The translations under genes were made by a program, and so were the position numbers. Shown piece by piece: positions 9,826-17,866 of a DNA stretch of 64,000 bases. The stretch is from positions 3,782,001-3,846,000 of the forward strand of contig NZ_CP016279.1 of NCBI RefSeq assembly GCF_001542625.1. Reading direction: 5' to 3'. Below the pieces are notes generated by a model. It was not told where the DNA came from, made no database searches, and saw only the letters and a list, made by a program, of their open reading frames with translations. Position 1 is the first letter of the stretch; every line of letters starts with the position of its first letter. This DNA is from Streptomyces griseochromogenes (lineage in GTDB: Bacteria > Actinomycetota > Actinomycetes > Streptomycetales > Streptomycetaceae).

Positions 9826-10700
9826 GGATGCGCCCCCCGGAGCAGCCCCAGGAGGGACGCGGTGATGGCTCCGTCCAGCCGCCGGTCGTACCAGTCGTAA
9901 GCGGGCATCGGGTTGACCTCCAGACACCAGTGGGTGCCGTCGTCGGCGATCTTGAAGTCCCAGCCCGCGAAGGACATGCCCAGGTCCGCGGTGTGGCGGA
10001 CCATCTGCTCGGCGAGCGGCCCGGGCAGTTCGCAGGGGGTGAACTCCGCGTCCGGGTCGGTCCGGTAGTCCACCGCCCCGGAGACGATCCGCTCGGCGTG
10101 CACCCGGTCGCCGACGACATGGGCGCGCACGTCCCGGCCGGCGACGTACCGCTGGAGGTGCACCGGGCCCTGCCCGGATTCGAAGCCGGCCAGGTCGGCC
10201 GGGCCCACGAGCCTGCTGGTGGCCCGCACGCCGGAGATCGCTTTGACGAGAGTCGGCCCGGCCTCGGCGAAGGCCAGCAGACGCTGCGGCGACGAACCGG
10301 TGATGCTCGCGGGTACCTGGAACCCGGCCCGGGACAGCGACCGTTCGTGCAGCGGCTTGGAGCCGTTGTCGGAGCGGATCGATGGCCGGTTGACGACCAG
10401 GCCGGGGATGTGGTCCAGCCAGGCGGTGAGCGCCGTCGTGAGCCAGCGCCAGCGCTGGGCCGACTCGTGGTCCCCCTGAAGGGCCGCGAGATCGGCGATC
10501 CGGCAGTAGTAGGACGCCTCGGGGTCGAGGTCCTGGCCGCCGAGCCGCGCCGAGCGGTCCCCGCCCAGGGTCAGGCGCCAGTCGCCCGACTCGACGGCCT
10601 GCCGCAGGTCGATGGCCCGGACCGGCACGCCCCGGGCGCCGGCCGAGGCGGTGAAGTGCGCGAAGGTGCTCTCCGAGGCGAGGCCGACCGTGTAGATCAT
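9822..10700 (-). CDS. ATP-grasp ligase of KD-repeat operon
   Basis: 292-residue ATP-grasp enzyme of the RimK/graspetide-ligase type, a group that forms amide or ester bonds from carboxylates via acyl phosphate. After an N-terminal pre-ATP-grasp domain (ending LVVNRPS) come GPTLVKAISG (ATP-binding lysine), HLQRYVAGRDVRAHVVG, and the metal-binding block AGWDFKIADDGTHWCLEVNPMP, so the catalytic residues look intact. Start ATG 10700 overlaps the previous stop as ATGA. In this operon the obvious acceptor is the Lys-Asp/Glu repeat protein at 11535-12074. Forming side-chain Lys-Asp/Glu amides within it is my inference. Confidence 0.82.
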   Translation of the reverse strand: MIYTVGLASESTFAHFTASAGARGVPVRAIDLRQAVESGDWRLTLGGDRSARLGGQDLDPEASYYCRIADLAALQGDHESAQRWRWLTTALTAWLDHIPGLVVNRPSIRSDNGSKPLHERSLSRAGFQVPASITGSSPQRLLAFAEAGPTLVKAISGVRATSRLVGPADLAGFESGQGPVHLQRYVAGRDVRAHVVGDRVHAERIVSGAVDYRTDPDAEFTPCELPGPLAEQMVRHTADLGMSFAGWDFKIADDGTHWCLEVNPMPAYDWYDRRLDGAITASLLGLLRGAHP

Positions 10701-11548
10701 GGGAACAGCACCTTCACGAGTTGGGGTCCGAGGCCGAGCCACACCATGCGCAGCTGCTCCGCGTCGGGGAACGGCTCCACCACGACCGGCCAGGCCCGGG
10801 TGAGGTCGGGCGACAACCGCCAGACCACCGCCGAGAGCTGGAGTCCGAGCCGTGCGCCGATCTCCGTGCTGCGCTCCTCCAGGCCGAGGCCGTCCAGATC
10901 GACGGGGCTGCTGCGCCAGGCCTGTCCGCCGAGCACGACGACGCTCTCGAAGAGGGGTTCGGGGTCCGACCACCTCGCCCGGTAGGGGCCGCGGCAGTCG
11001 GCCGACGGGACGAGGGGGTCCGGGAGTTCGGGCCAGGGGCGCGTGGTCCAGGAGCCGAGATCCTGGATCCACCACTGGGTTCCCTGCCCGCCCGGGGGTT
11101 CGCCGGGCGGCCCGGAGGGCTCGGCGGAGAAGATCTCGGGCGAGCCGTCGGCCAGACCCGCCCGTAGTTCGGTGAGCGCCGCGGACGCGGACACGCGGGT
11201 GCCCAGGCCGCCGGGTTCCGGGCGGTTGATCACGGGCGCGGGGGTCAGGGCGGCGACGGCCCACAGATGGGCCAGGCACTCGTTGAGGTGGAACTCGGCG
11301 TCGAAGCCGGTCCGCAGCAGCGGCGGGGCGGGCAGTCGGAGGAACATCGGCAGCGCCGGCTCGACCACCGCCGTGGCGCCGTCGACGGTGATGGTGAACA
11401 ACTGCGCGGCGTCGAACACGTCGAGGACCGTCGCCTCGTGGCCGCTCTCCAGCACGAAGTCCCGTACGTCGACGGCCACCGGGTCCTCGGGATCGGCGAC
11501 GACGACGAGCCCGGAGGGTTCGCCGCCGGGTGCCTCAGATGATGACAC
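10697..11548 (-). CDS. Degenerate ATP-grasp-like partner protein
   Basis: 283 aa from GTG 11548, a start that lies inside the end of the KD-repeat gene (14-base overlap). The N-terminal third has the pre-ATP-grasp pattern, ending AALTPAPVINRPEPGG, which matches LVVNRPS of the neighbour. The C-terminal part aligns by eye with the ATP-grasp catalytic end: ARLGLQLSAVVWRL against ADLGMSFAGWDFKI, and VVEPFPDAE against CLEVNPMP. The Asp of GWDF and the Asn of EVNP are lost and the lysine-bearing central segment is not visible. I read it as a pseudoenzyme that may bind leader peptide or form a heterodimer with the intact ligase; this is inference. Confidence 0.6.
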   Translation of the reverse strand: MSSSEAPGGEPSGLVVVADPEDPVAVDVRDFVLESGHEATVLDVFDAAQLFTITVDGATAVVEPALPMFLRLPAPPLLRTGFDAEFHLNECLAHLWAVAALTPAPVINRPEPGGLGTRVSASAALTELRAGLADGSPEIFSAEPSGPPGEPPGGQGTQWWIQDLGSWTTRPWPELPDPLVPSADCRGPYRARWSDPEPLFESVVVLGGQAWRSSPVDLDGLGLEERSTEIGARLGLQLSAVVWRLSPDLTRAWPVVVEPFPDAEQLRMVWLGLGPQLVKVLFP

Positions 11549-12074
11549 CGCGCCTCCTCAGCAGACGGTTGATGCGTGAGGCCCGCAGCGCGGCCGCGGC
11601 CTGCTCCGGCCCGTCGGCAGGGGCCTCGATGCGCTGCGGTATCCCGGTCGGGCCGGGCGCCGGCGGCTCCTGCGGGTGTCGTACGACGGCGGCCGCACCG
11701 GGCGGGGCCATCGCCCCGTCGAAGCTGTCCTTGCCGTCCTTGAAGTCCTTCGAGTCCTTCGAGTCCTTGGTGTCCTTGGTGTCCTTCCTGTCTTTCCCGT
11801 CCTTGGTGTCCTTGACGTCCTTGTACTCCTTGACCTCCTTCGACTCCTTTCCGTCCTTGCCGTCCTTGTGGTCCTTGCCGTCCTTGATGTCCTTGAATTC
11901 CTTGAAGCGTTTCCTGGCCTCCGGCGGTCGGCCCGCGTCGGACGCGTCCGGGTCCTCCTGCTCGGAGAAGGCCCGGCCCGGCTGAGGGGCGTTCCACAGC
12001 AGCGCCGTGACATCGCGCCGCTCGGCGGCCGAGAGGAACGGCCGCACCCGTGACTCGTCGATGGTCCATGTCAT
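11535..12074 (-). CDS. KD-repeat protein, candidate RiPP-like modification substrate
   Basis: 179 aa. ATG 12074 overlaps the upstream oxidoreductase stop (ATGA), with AGGAG about 9 bases upstream. Three parts are seen. Residues 1-57 form a leader-like segment starting MTWTIDESRVRPFLSAAERR. Residues 58-117 are 20 uninterrupted K-[D/E]-x triplets (16 Asp, 4 Glu), flanked by KRF and FDG. Residues 118-179 are a Pro/Ala-rich tail ending INRLLRRRGVII. The third triplet position varies freely (Gly, Ser, Thr, aromatic and aliphatic), while Lys and the acid are invariant. Surrounded by ATP-grasp and oxygenase genes, it is the natural substrate for cross-linking or oxidation. No signal peptide is visible. 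I know no described family with this exact layout. Confidence 0.8.
   Translation of the reverse strand: MTWTIDESRVRPFLSAAERRDVTALLWNAPQPGRAFSEQEDPDASDAGRPPEARKRFKEFKDIKDGKDHKDGKDGKESKEVKEYKDVKDTKDGKDRKDTKDTKDSKDSKDFKDGKDSFDGAMAPPGAAAVVRHPQEPPAPGPTGIPQRIEAPADGPEQAAAALRASRINRLLRRRGVII
11724..11903. repeat. 20 tandem 9-base units encoding K-[D/E]-x
   Basis: On the minus strand each unit is AAG GAC/GAG NNN with few exceptions (one AAA, one GAA). The array is exact in length: 180 bases, 20 units, no insertion. Only the third codon of each unit is variable, which suggests selection on the Lys and acid positions in the protein rather than recent slippage alone. Confidence 0.9.
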
Positions 12075-13006
12075 GCGTTCACCGCTCCTGTTGTCGGACG
12101 GGACGCCGCGCGGTACAGCCGCAGTGCCGCGGCAAGGCGCCGCTGGGCGTCCCTGTGGTGCGGATTGAGGTTGAGGACCAGGTGGTCCACACCGAGTGAC
12201 GCGTATGTCACAAGGCCCTGGGCGACGTCCTTCGGTGAGCCGCTGAGGATGTCCGCGTCCGGTGGTGCCGCTGCGTCGGGGCCGGGCGGACTGCCCTCGT
12301 CCACCCGGACGTTGACGCCGAGCGTGATGCCCAGAGTCGCCGGATCCCGTTGTGCCCGCAGACATGTCTGCCTGACCCGGGTCAGGGCTTCCACGGCGCC
12401 TGACGGGGAGCCGAACCAGCAGGCGTTCCACAGATCGGCGTACCGGGCCGCGAGCTCGGTCATCCGGGGCCCGCGCGCCCCCACCAGCACGGGTGGACCG
12501 CCGGGGCGCGGACCGCGGGGGCGCAACTCTGCCCCGCGCACCCGGTGATGGCGTCCGGAGAAGTCGGCGCGGCCCGTCCGCAGCAACGGGAGGATGATCC
12601 GCAGCGCCTCCTCGAACCGGTCCACCCGGTGCTCGAAGGGGATGCCGAAGGCCTCGAACTCGGGGGCGTGCCAACCGCTGCCGAGGCCGAGGACGAGCCG
12701 GCCGCGGCTGACTTCGTCGAGGGTCACGGCCATCTTGGCCAGCACCGCCGGGTTGCGGAAGGCGGTGCACAGCACGAGGGTGCCGAGTTCGACCCGGTCG
12801 GTGGCCTCGGCGAGGGCCGACAGCACCGTCCAGGACTCCCAGATACCCTCGCTCGGCCCCTCGGCCTCGCGGAACAGCAGGTGGTCGAAGACCCACACCG
12901 AATCAAAGCCGGAGTCCTCGGCCTGCTGGGCAAGCGCTCTGATCTCCCCGTAGGACGGCTGCCGCCACGGATACTCGGCGAGAGGCAGAACCAGGCCGAC
13001 CTTCAT
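12071..13006 (-). CDS. Luciferase-like (flavin/F420) oxidoreductase, first gene of KD-repeat operon
   Basis: 311 aa TIM-barrel protein of the bacterial luciferase-like superfamily, in which many actinobacterial members use coenzyme F420. Typical blocks are MKVGLVLPLAEYPWRQPSYGE, AEDSGFDSVWVFDHLLF, RVELGTLVLCTAFRNPAVLAKMAVTLDEVSRGRLVLGLGSGW and GPRMTELAARYADLWNACW. It starts at ATG 13006 and its stop overlaps the next gene. Being translationally coupled to the KD-repeat gene suggests a part in the same pathway, either a redox step on the product or a supporting reaction. Cofactor and substrate are not decided by the sequence. Confidence 0.85.
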   Translation of the reverse strand: MKVGLVLPLAEYPWRQPSYGEIRALAQQAEDSGFDSVWVFDHLLFREAEGPSEGIWESWTVLSALAEATDRVELGTLVLCTAFRNPAVLAKMAVTLDEVSRGRLVLGLGSGWHAPEFEAFGIPFEHRVDRFEEALRIILPLLRTGRADFSGRHHRVRGAELRPRGPRPGGPPVLVGARGPRMTELAARYADLWNACWFGSPSGAVEALTRVRQTCLRAQRDPATLGITLGVNVRVDEGSPPGPDAAAPPDADILSGSPKDVAQGLVTYASLGVDHLVLNLNPHHRDAQRRLAAALRLYRAASRPTTGAVNA

Positions 13007-13197
13007 CGTCCCCCCCGGTGCGCTAGCCCGGACCCCGCAGCAAAATTACACCGGGCGACAAGGCGTCACAATGGGCGCAATGAGCGGTACTTGGGGAAAT
13101 ATGCGCGCCGGTTCCCTCGACACACCGCACGCGCCACGGCGATCCTGGTCCGGGGCGGGCGTGGGGGCGCGGCCCCGGGGGGAGAGGGGGCCGGACC
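13007..13197. promoter_or_regulatory. Divergent promoter region between KD-repeat operon and NACHT operon
   Basis: 191 bases separating two multigene units that face away from each other. It includes an A-rich patch (GCAAAATTAC, about 13040) and further A+T-richer bases near 13090-13105, and ends in a G-rich run before the plus-strand start. Any shared regulator would bind here. No clear -35/-10 pair or operator is evident. Confidence 0.45.
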
Positions 13198-13614
13198 ATG
13201 GCGGCAACAGGGGCGGCCAGGATCGCGGCGGTGGTGGCGGCGGCGCTCTGCGCACTGTGCGTGCCGGGGCTCGTGCTGGTGGCGGTGGTGGTCGACCTCG
13301 ACACCGCCGACCGGGTGGCGAGCCTGGCCGGGGCCGCGACCGGGCTGGTCGGGCTGGCGCTCTCGGTGCTCGCCCTGCGGCGTCCGGGCGCGCCGACGGT
13401 GCTGGCCCGTGGAAACGGCGCCATCAGCGTGGGCGGGAACGTCAGCCACAGCGCGGTCGGGCCGAACAGCGAGGTCACGGGCCGGGCGGCCGCACCGACG
13501 GCCGGCGCGGCAGCGGCCGGCTCCGTCGTGGCCGAGGGCGACGGGGCGTTCGCGGCGGGCGGCGACGTCACCGGCAGCGCCCTCGGCGACGGGAGCGAGG
13601 TCGACGGCCGATGA
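13198..13614 (+). CDS. Small membrane protein with GxGAxxxGG motifs, NACHT partner
   Basis: 138 aa. The N-terminal half carries two hydrophobic helices (about residues 7-30 and 42-60). The C-terminal half has two copies of a glycine-rich motif: GNGAISVGGNVSHSAVGPNS and GDGAFAAGGDVTGSALGDGS. The same motif occurs at the N terminus of the NACHT protein that follows, whose ATG overlaps this stop (ATGA at 13611). GNGAVSVGGNVSGS-type motifs recur in actinobacterial NTPase conflict systems (family knowledge), perhaps as a small beta-stack for assembly. A membrane-anchored adaptor for the NACHT protein is my inference. Confidence 0.65.
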   Translation: MAATGAARIAAVVAAALCALCVPGLVLVAVVVDLDTADRVASLAGAATGLVGLALSVLALRRPGAPTVLARGNGAISVGGNVSHSAVGPNSEVTGRAAAPTAGAAAAGSVVAEGDGAFAAGGDVTGSALGDGSEVDGR

Positions 13615-16600
13615 CCCGGTTCACCTGGTTACGGCGCCGCCGGCGGCAGCCGGCCGCGGGCGCCGTGGACCCGACGGCCGGGATGGTCCCGGCGCCCGCC
13701 TCCACAGCCAGATCCCTGCACGTCACAGCCGATGGCCAGGGTGCCGTCTCCGTCGGGGGCAACGTCGGCGGCAGCGCGCTGGCGCCGTACAGCAGCGTCA
13801 CCAACATCTACGCGGCCGACCGCGAGCCGCCGCCCGACGACGAACTGATCGAACGGGAGGTGGCCGACTACGCGGCCCAGGTCCGCTCGTCCCACGGGCG
13901 TCTGGATCTGGAGGCGCTGATTCCCTCTCAGGAAGGGGAACACCCGGCGGTGCAGCTCCAGGCCGTCTTCGTCCCCCCGTTTCTGCGGGCCGATCCGCCG
14001 CCCGTGGAACTGCCCAGAGAACTGCGCGAGCGGCTTCAGGGCCGGGACACGGCTCTGCCGCCGGGCGAGTTCCCGCCGGGCCTCGACGAGGAGTCGCTGG
14101 AGCGGGTGCGCCGCGCCTACCGGGAACGGCCGCCGGTGGAGTCGCTGGATGTCCTGACCGATCCGCAGCTCAAGCGGGTGGTGCTCCTGGGCGATCCCGG
14201 GGCCGGCAAGTCCACCCTCGCCCGCTATGTGGCCCTGGCGCTCACCTCCGACCCGGTGCCGGGGCCACTTGCCGGGCTGGCCGGCCGGGTGCCGGTGATC
14301 GTGGAACTGCGCAGGTACGCCGACGAGCGATGGCGCGACCGGTCCTTCGAGGACTACCTGGACGACCTGAGCACCCTGGAGAGGATGTCGGTGCCGCGCG
14401 GTGTACTGGACACCCTGCTGCGCGCGGGCCGGGCGGTCGTGGTCTTCGACGGCCTGGACGAACTGTTCGACCCGGGGATCCGGGCCGGGGCGGGGAGGCG
14501 GATCGCCGCCTTCGCCGAGCGGTACCCCGACGTGCGCGTCGTGGTGACGTCCCGGGTCATCGGCTACCGGCGGACCGTCCTGGACAAGGCGGGCTTCCGG
14601 CACTACATGATCCAGGACCTGACGAGACATCAGATCGACGAGTTCACACAGCACTGGTACACGGTCGTCTGCCCGCAGGACCCGGAGCTCGCGCAGCGGC
14701 TCCACCAGCGGATGGCCGACGCGGTGGCGGGCTCCCGGCCGGTGCGGGACCTCGCGGGCAACCCGCTGCTGCTCACCATCCTCTCGATCATCGGCCGGCG
14801 GCGGGAGCTGCCACGTGACCGGCAGGGTGTGTACGAGCACGCGGTGAACATCCTGGTGGCCCGCTGGGACCAGGAGGTCAAGGACCTGCCGAACCCGGTG
14901 CAGGCCGACATGCGGATCATCGACAACAAGGACCGGTGGGCACTCCTGCGGCTGCTGGCCCGGCGGATGCAGGAGGGCGCGGGCGGCACCGCCGGCAACC
15001 ACATCCACGGTGAGGATCTGGAGGCGCTGTTCACCACCTACCTGGAGCGGCGCTACCGCTCCCTGCCCAAGGAGAAGGCGGTCCTCGCGGCGCGGGCGAT
15101 GATCAGGCAGCTCCGCGAGCGGAACTTCATCCTCAGCCGCTTCGGCGACGAGGTGTACGGCTTCGTCCACCGCGCGTTCCTGGAGTACCTGGCGGCCGAC
15201 GACATCGCCCGCCGCTACCAGCGGGACCGTGAGTGGGGGGAGGAGGAACTGGTCCGGGAGGTCTTCGAGGCCCGGGCCCGGGATCCCGCCTGGCACGAGG
15301 TACTGCTGCTGCTCGTCGGCAAGCTGGGCGAGCGGGACGCCGGCCGGGTGATCGACGCACTCCTGCGCCTGCATGCCGAGGACGTGCGGCACGGCCTGCA
15401 CCACATGCTCGCCCTCGCGGTACGGGCGCTGGCCGAGGCCGACCGGGTCGACCTCATCGCACCCCAGAGCGACGCCGTGGTGGACGCCCTGATCGACCTG
15501 CTGGAACGCGATCTGGGCTGGACCGCGCTGAACGCACTGGAGAGCATGCTCCCCGCCCTGTCCTTCCTGGGGCCCGAGTGGCGCGGGCGGGAGCGCTATC
15601 TGCGGTGGTTCCTGCTGCGCGGCCAGTTCCAGGCGGAGCACCGCATCGCGTCGGGCATCGCCTGTGCGCTGCACTCCGCCCCCGGAGCCCTGCTCCTGCT
15701 GGCGGAGCACACTCCCGACCCCGCGGCCCGGTCCGAGGTCCTGCGCCGGGTGATCGGCCGGTGGCCCAACCTCCCCGAAGCCTGGACCCTCACGCTGGGC
15801 GCGCTCGACGACCCCCGCGCGGAGTCCCGCCGGGGCACGCTGGAGAACCTGGCCAGATACTGGAGTCAGGAGGCGGACCTGCGGACATTGCTGGTCGACC
15901 GCGCCGTGACCGACCCGGACCCGGAACCCCGCAGAGAGGCACTGGAGTCGGCGGCGCAGCGATGGCCGGACGGCGAGGACGTCCACGACCTGGTCGTCCG
16001 ACGGATCGAGGCCGAACCCGCCCAGGGGGTCCGCGGGCCGGCGCTTCAGGTCCTGTGCCGGCACTGGGCCGACCGCGAGGACACCTGGGAGGTCATCTCC
16101 GCCCGTGCCGTCGCCGACCCGGAGCCGGAACCGCGGCGGGAGGCGCTGCGGCTGCTGGCCCATCACCGCACGCACCACCACGGAGTACGGCGACTGCTCC
16201 TGGATCGGGCCGTGGCCGACCCGGACCCCGGCCCGCGCGCGGAGGCCCTGGAAGCCCTGGCACGCCACTGGCGGCACAGCGAGGACATCCGGGAACTGGC
16301 GCTCCGGCAGGCGGTCGCCGACCCGCATTCCGAAGCGCGGCGGGATGCGCTGGAAGTCCTGGCCTGGCGCTGGCGGGAGAAGGAGGGCGTCCGGGACCTG
16401 TTCTTCCTGAGGGCGCTCGCCGACCCGGACCCGGAGCCCCGGATGGAGGCGTTGGAAGCCCTCGTATGGTGCTGGAGGGGTGACGAGGAGGTGTGGGAAC
16501 TGGTCCTGCGCCAGGCGACGGACGACCCCCACCCGGACGTTCGACGCGCGGTGATGCAACTGCTGGCACGCCGCTCGGCGGATCGCGAGACCGTACGGGA

Positions 16601-17120
16601 CCTGCTGTCGCGGCGGGCGCTCGACGAGCCCGACCAAAAGACCCGGGCCGAGGCGCTCTGGCTGCTGACGGAATTCTGGAACGACCACGAGAGCGTGCGG
16701 AACCTGCTGGTCCGGCGTGCCGTCGCCGACCCGGAGCAGGGGCCGCGCTGGCTGGCCACGCACCTCCTGGCCCGCTACTGGCCCGCACGCGAGGACGTCC
16801 ACCGGCTGATCCTGGACCGCATGACCGCCGATCCCCGCTCCACCAACAGACGCAACGCCCTGAACTGGGCGGCCTGGCTGCGGGAGGCGGAGCCGGACAC
16901 GCACGAGACCGTCCGGTCCGTGGCCCTGGCCGACCCCGCTCCCAGGGTCCGTATCCTCGCGCTGCGCGTGCTGGCCTTCGGCTGGCCGTGTCATTCCGCC
17001 ACCACCCGCTTCCTGCGTGAACGCGCGAACGACGACGGGGACGAAGGGGTGCGCGAGGCGGCCGGACGAGCCCTCGCGACCGCCGAAGCCTTCGCCGCCC
17101 TCCCGGACGGCGCCTGCTGA
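13611..17120 (+). CDS. NACHT NTPase with C-terminal HEAT-type repeats
   Basis: 1169 aa STAND-class NTPase. Order: short basic N terminus, one glycine-rich motif (GQGAVSVGGNVGGSALAPYS, about residues 43-62), a linker, the NACHT domain with Walker A GDPGAGKST (about residue 197) and Walker B VVVFDGLDELFD (about 282-293), then sensor/winged-helix-like region through FVHRAFLEYLAADD. From about residue 740 onward run helical repeats of ~35 residues with the recurring pattern ADPDPEPRREALEALA, at least ten copies, of HEAT/PBS type. Such proteins usually sense an intruder and signal or kill. No separate effector domain is obvious. It is coupled to the small membrane protein and followed 14 bases later by an HxD oxygenase-like gene. 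Confidence 0.88.
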   Translation: MTRFTWLRRRRRQPAAGAVDPTAGMVPAPASTARSLHVTADGQGAVSVGGNVGGSALAPYSSVTNIYAADREPPPDDELIEREVADYAAQVRSSHGRLDLEALIPSQEGEHPAVQLQAVFVPPFLRADPPPVELPRELRERLQGRDTALPPGEFPPGLDEESLERVRRAYRERPPVESLDVLTDPQLKRVVLLGDPGAGKSTLARYVALALTSDPVPGPLAGLAGRVPVIVELRRYADERWRDRSFEDYLDDLSTLERMSVPRGVLDTLLRAGRAVVVFDGLDELFDPGIRAGAGRRIAAFAERYPDVRVVVTSRVIGYRRTVLDKAGFRHYMIQDLTRHQIDEFTQHWYTVVCPQDPELAQRLHQRMADAVAGSRPVRDLAGNPLLLTILSIIGRRRELPRDRQGVYEHAVNILVARWDQEVKDLPNPVQADMRIIDNKDRWALLRLLARRMQEGAGGTAGNHIHGEDLEALFTTYLERRYRSLPKEKAVLAARAMIRQLRERNFILSRFGDEVYGFVHRAFLEYLAADDIARRYQRDREWGEEELVREVFEARARDPAWHEVLLLLVGKLGERDAGRVIDALLRLHAEDVRHGLHHMLALAVRALAEADRVDLIAPQSDAVVDALIDLLERDLGWTALNALESMLPALSFLGPEWRGRERYLRWFLLRGQFQAEHRIASGIACALHSAPGALLLLAEHTPDPAARSEVLRRVIGRWPNLPEAWTLTLGALDDPRAESRRGTLENLARYWSQEADLRTLLVDRAVTDPDPEPRREALESAAQRWPDGEDVHDLVVRRIEAEPAQGVRGPALQVLCRHWADREDTWEVISARAVADPEPEPRREALRLLAHHRTHHHGVRRLLLDRAVADPDPGPRAEALEALARHWRHSEDIRELALRQAVADPHSEARRDALEVLAWRWREKEGVRDLFFLRALADPDPEPRMEALEALVWCWRGDEEVWELVLRQATDDPHPDVRRAVMQLLARRSADRETVRDLLSRRALDEPDQKTRAEALWLLTEFWNDHESVRNLLVRRAVADPEQGPRWLATHLLARYWPAREDVHRLILDRMTADPRSTNRRNALNWAAWLREAEPDTHETVRSVALADPAPRVRILALRVLAFGWPCHSATTRFLRERANDDGDEGVREAAGRALATAEAFAALPDGAC

Positions 17121-17134
17121 CCCAAGGAGACACC

Positions 17135-17860
17135 GTGGAGCCACTGCCGCTGGAACCGCTCGTGGTCGATGTCGACGTCCTGGACGAGCAGGGGTGCGTC
17201 GAGGTGGGCGACCGCCTGGAGACGCTGCGGCCGCACTGGCTGATCCGGGGCATCGGCTGCTCCACCCTGGGCCTGGCGACCTACCTCGACGTCATGGCCT
17301 CCGACGATCCTGAGGAGACGTACTTCGGGCGGCTGGCGCGGCACAACCGCATGATCCGTGAGCACTTCGGCGCTCTCCTCGACCGCGTCGCCGAGGTGCT
17401 CGCCGGGCTGCTGAGGATGCCGGTCCGGTACGACGAAAGGGTGGCGCTCCCGGGTTTCCACGTGTTCGAGGGAGACGGCATCGCCGTCGAACCCAGGCCG
17501 AGTCAGCATTTCGACCTGCAGCACCGGGTGCTGCGCTGGCCCTTCCCGATCGCACCGGTCGAGCAGGCAGTGTCCTTCACGCTGCCCGTGGCCCTGCCGC
17601 GCCGGGGCGGAGCCCTGGACGTCTGGGACATCACCGAGGCGGAGATGCTCCGGCTGGAGCGCCTCGGCCGGTCGTTCGAGACGATCGACCGGACGACGCC
17701 GGCGCGGCGCCACGAATACCGGGTCGGCAGGATGACCGTGCAGCTCACGCCCGTCCTGCACCGCATCGCCGCGATCTCCGAGCGGTTTCCCGCCGATCGG
17801 CGCATCACCCTGCAAGGGCACGGAATCCGTGACGCCGACGGCTGGGTCCTGTACTGGTGA
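17135..17860 (+). CDS. HxD iron-oxygenase-like protein, paralogue of 9115-9825
   Basis: 241 aa from GTG 17135, with AAGGAG 6 bases upstream. It carries QHFDLQ (HxD) and a distal LTPVLHRIA histidine, and it ends RITLQGHGIRDADGWVLYW. This matches the end of the minus-strand paralogue closely, along with LRPHW, YLD, ALPGFHVF and SFTLPVALP. The catalytic class is inferred as Fe(II)-dependent oxygenase; a cofactor-binding Arg cannot be assigned by eye. Its location next to the NACHT gene, with a sister gene in the divergent KD-repeat operon, argues that both transcription units belong to one system. Confidence 0.68.
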   Translation: MEPLPLEPLVVDVDVLDEQGCVEVGDRLETLRPHWLIRGIGCSTLGLATYLDVMASDDPEETYFGRLARHNRMIREHFGALLDRVAEVLAGLLRMPVRYDERVALPGFHVFEGDGIAVEPRPSQHFDLQHRVLRWPFPIAPVEQAVSFTLPVALPRRGGALDVWDITEAEMLRLERLGRSFETIDRTTPARRHEYRVGRMTVQLTPVLHRIAAISERFPADRRITLQGHGIRDADGWVLYW

Positions 17861-17866
17861 AGCCGG

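Noticed and set aside
11724..11903. Short regular repeats considered as a CRISPR array or VNTR without function
   Set aside because: The unit is 9 bases with no spacers and is in frame in a translationally coupled gene; Lys and acid codons are kept while the third codon varies.
11535..12074. KD-repeat protein considered as collagen-like
   Set aside because: Period is three, but Gly is not fixed at any triplet position and Pro is absent from the repeats.
13629..17144. 3.5-kb open frame on the minus strand opposite the NACHT gene
   Set aside because: Mirror of the repeat-rich NACHT coding sequence; no recognisable motif and no ribosome binding site.
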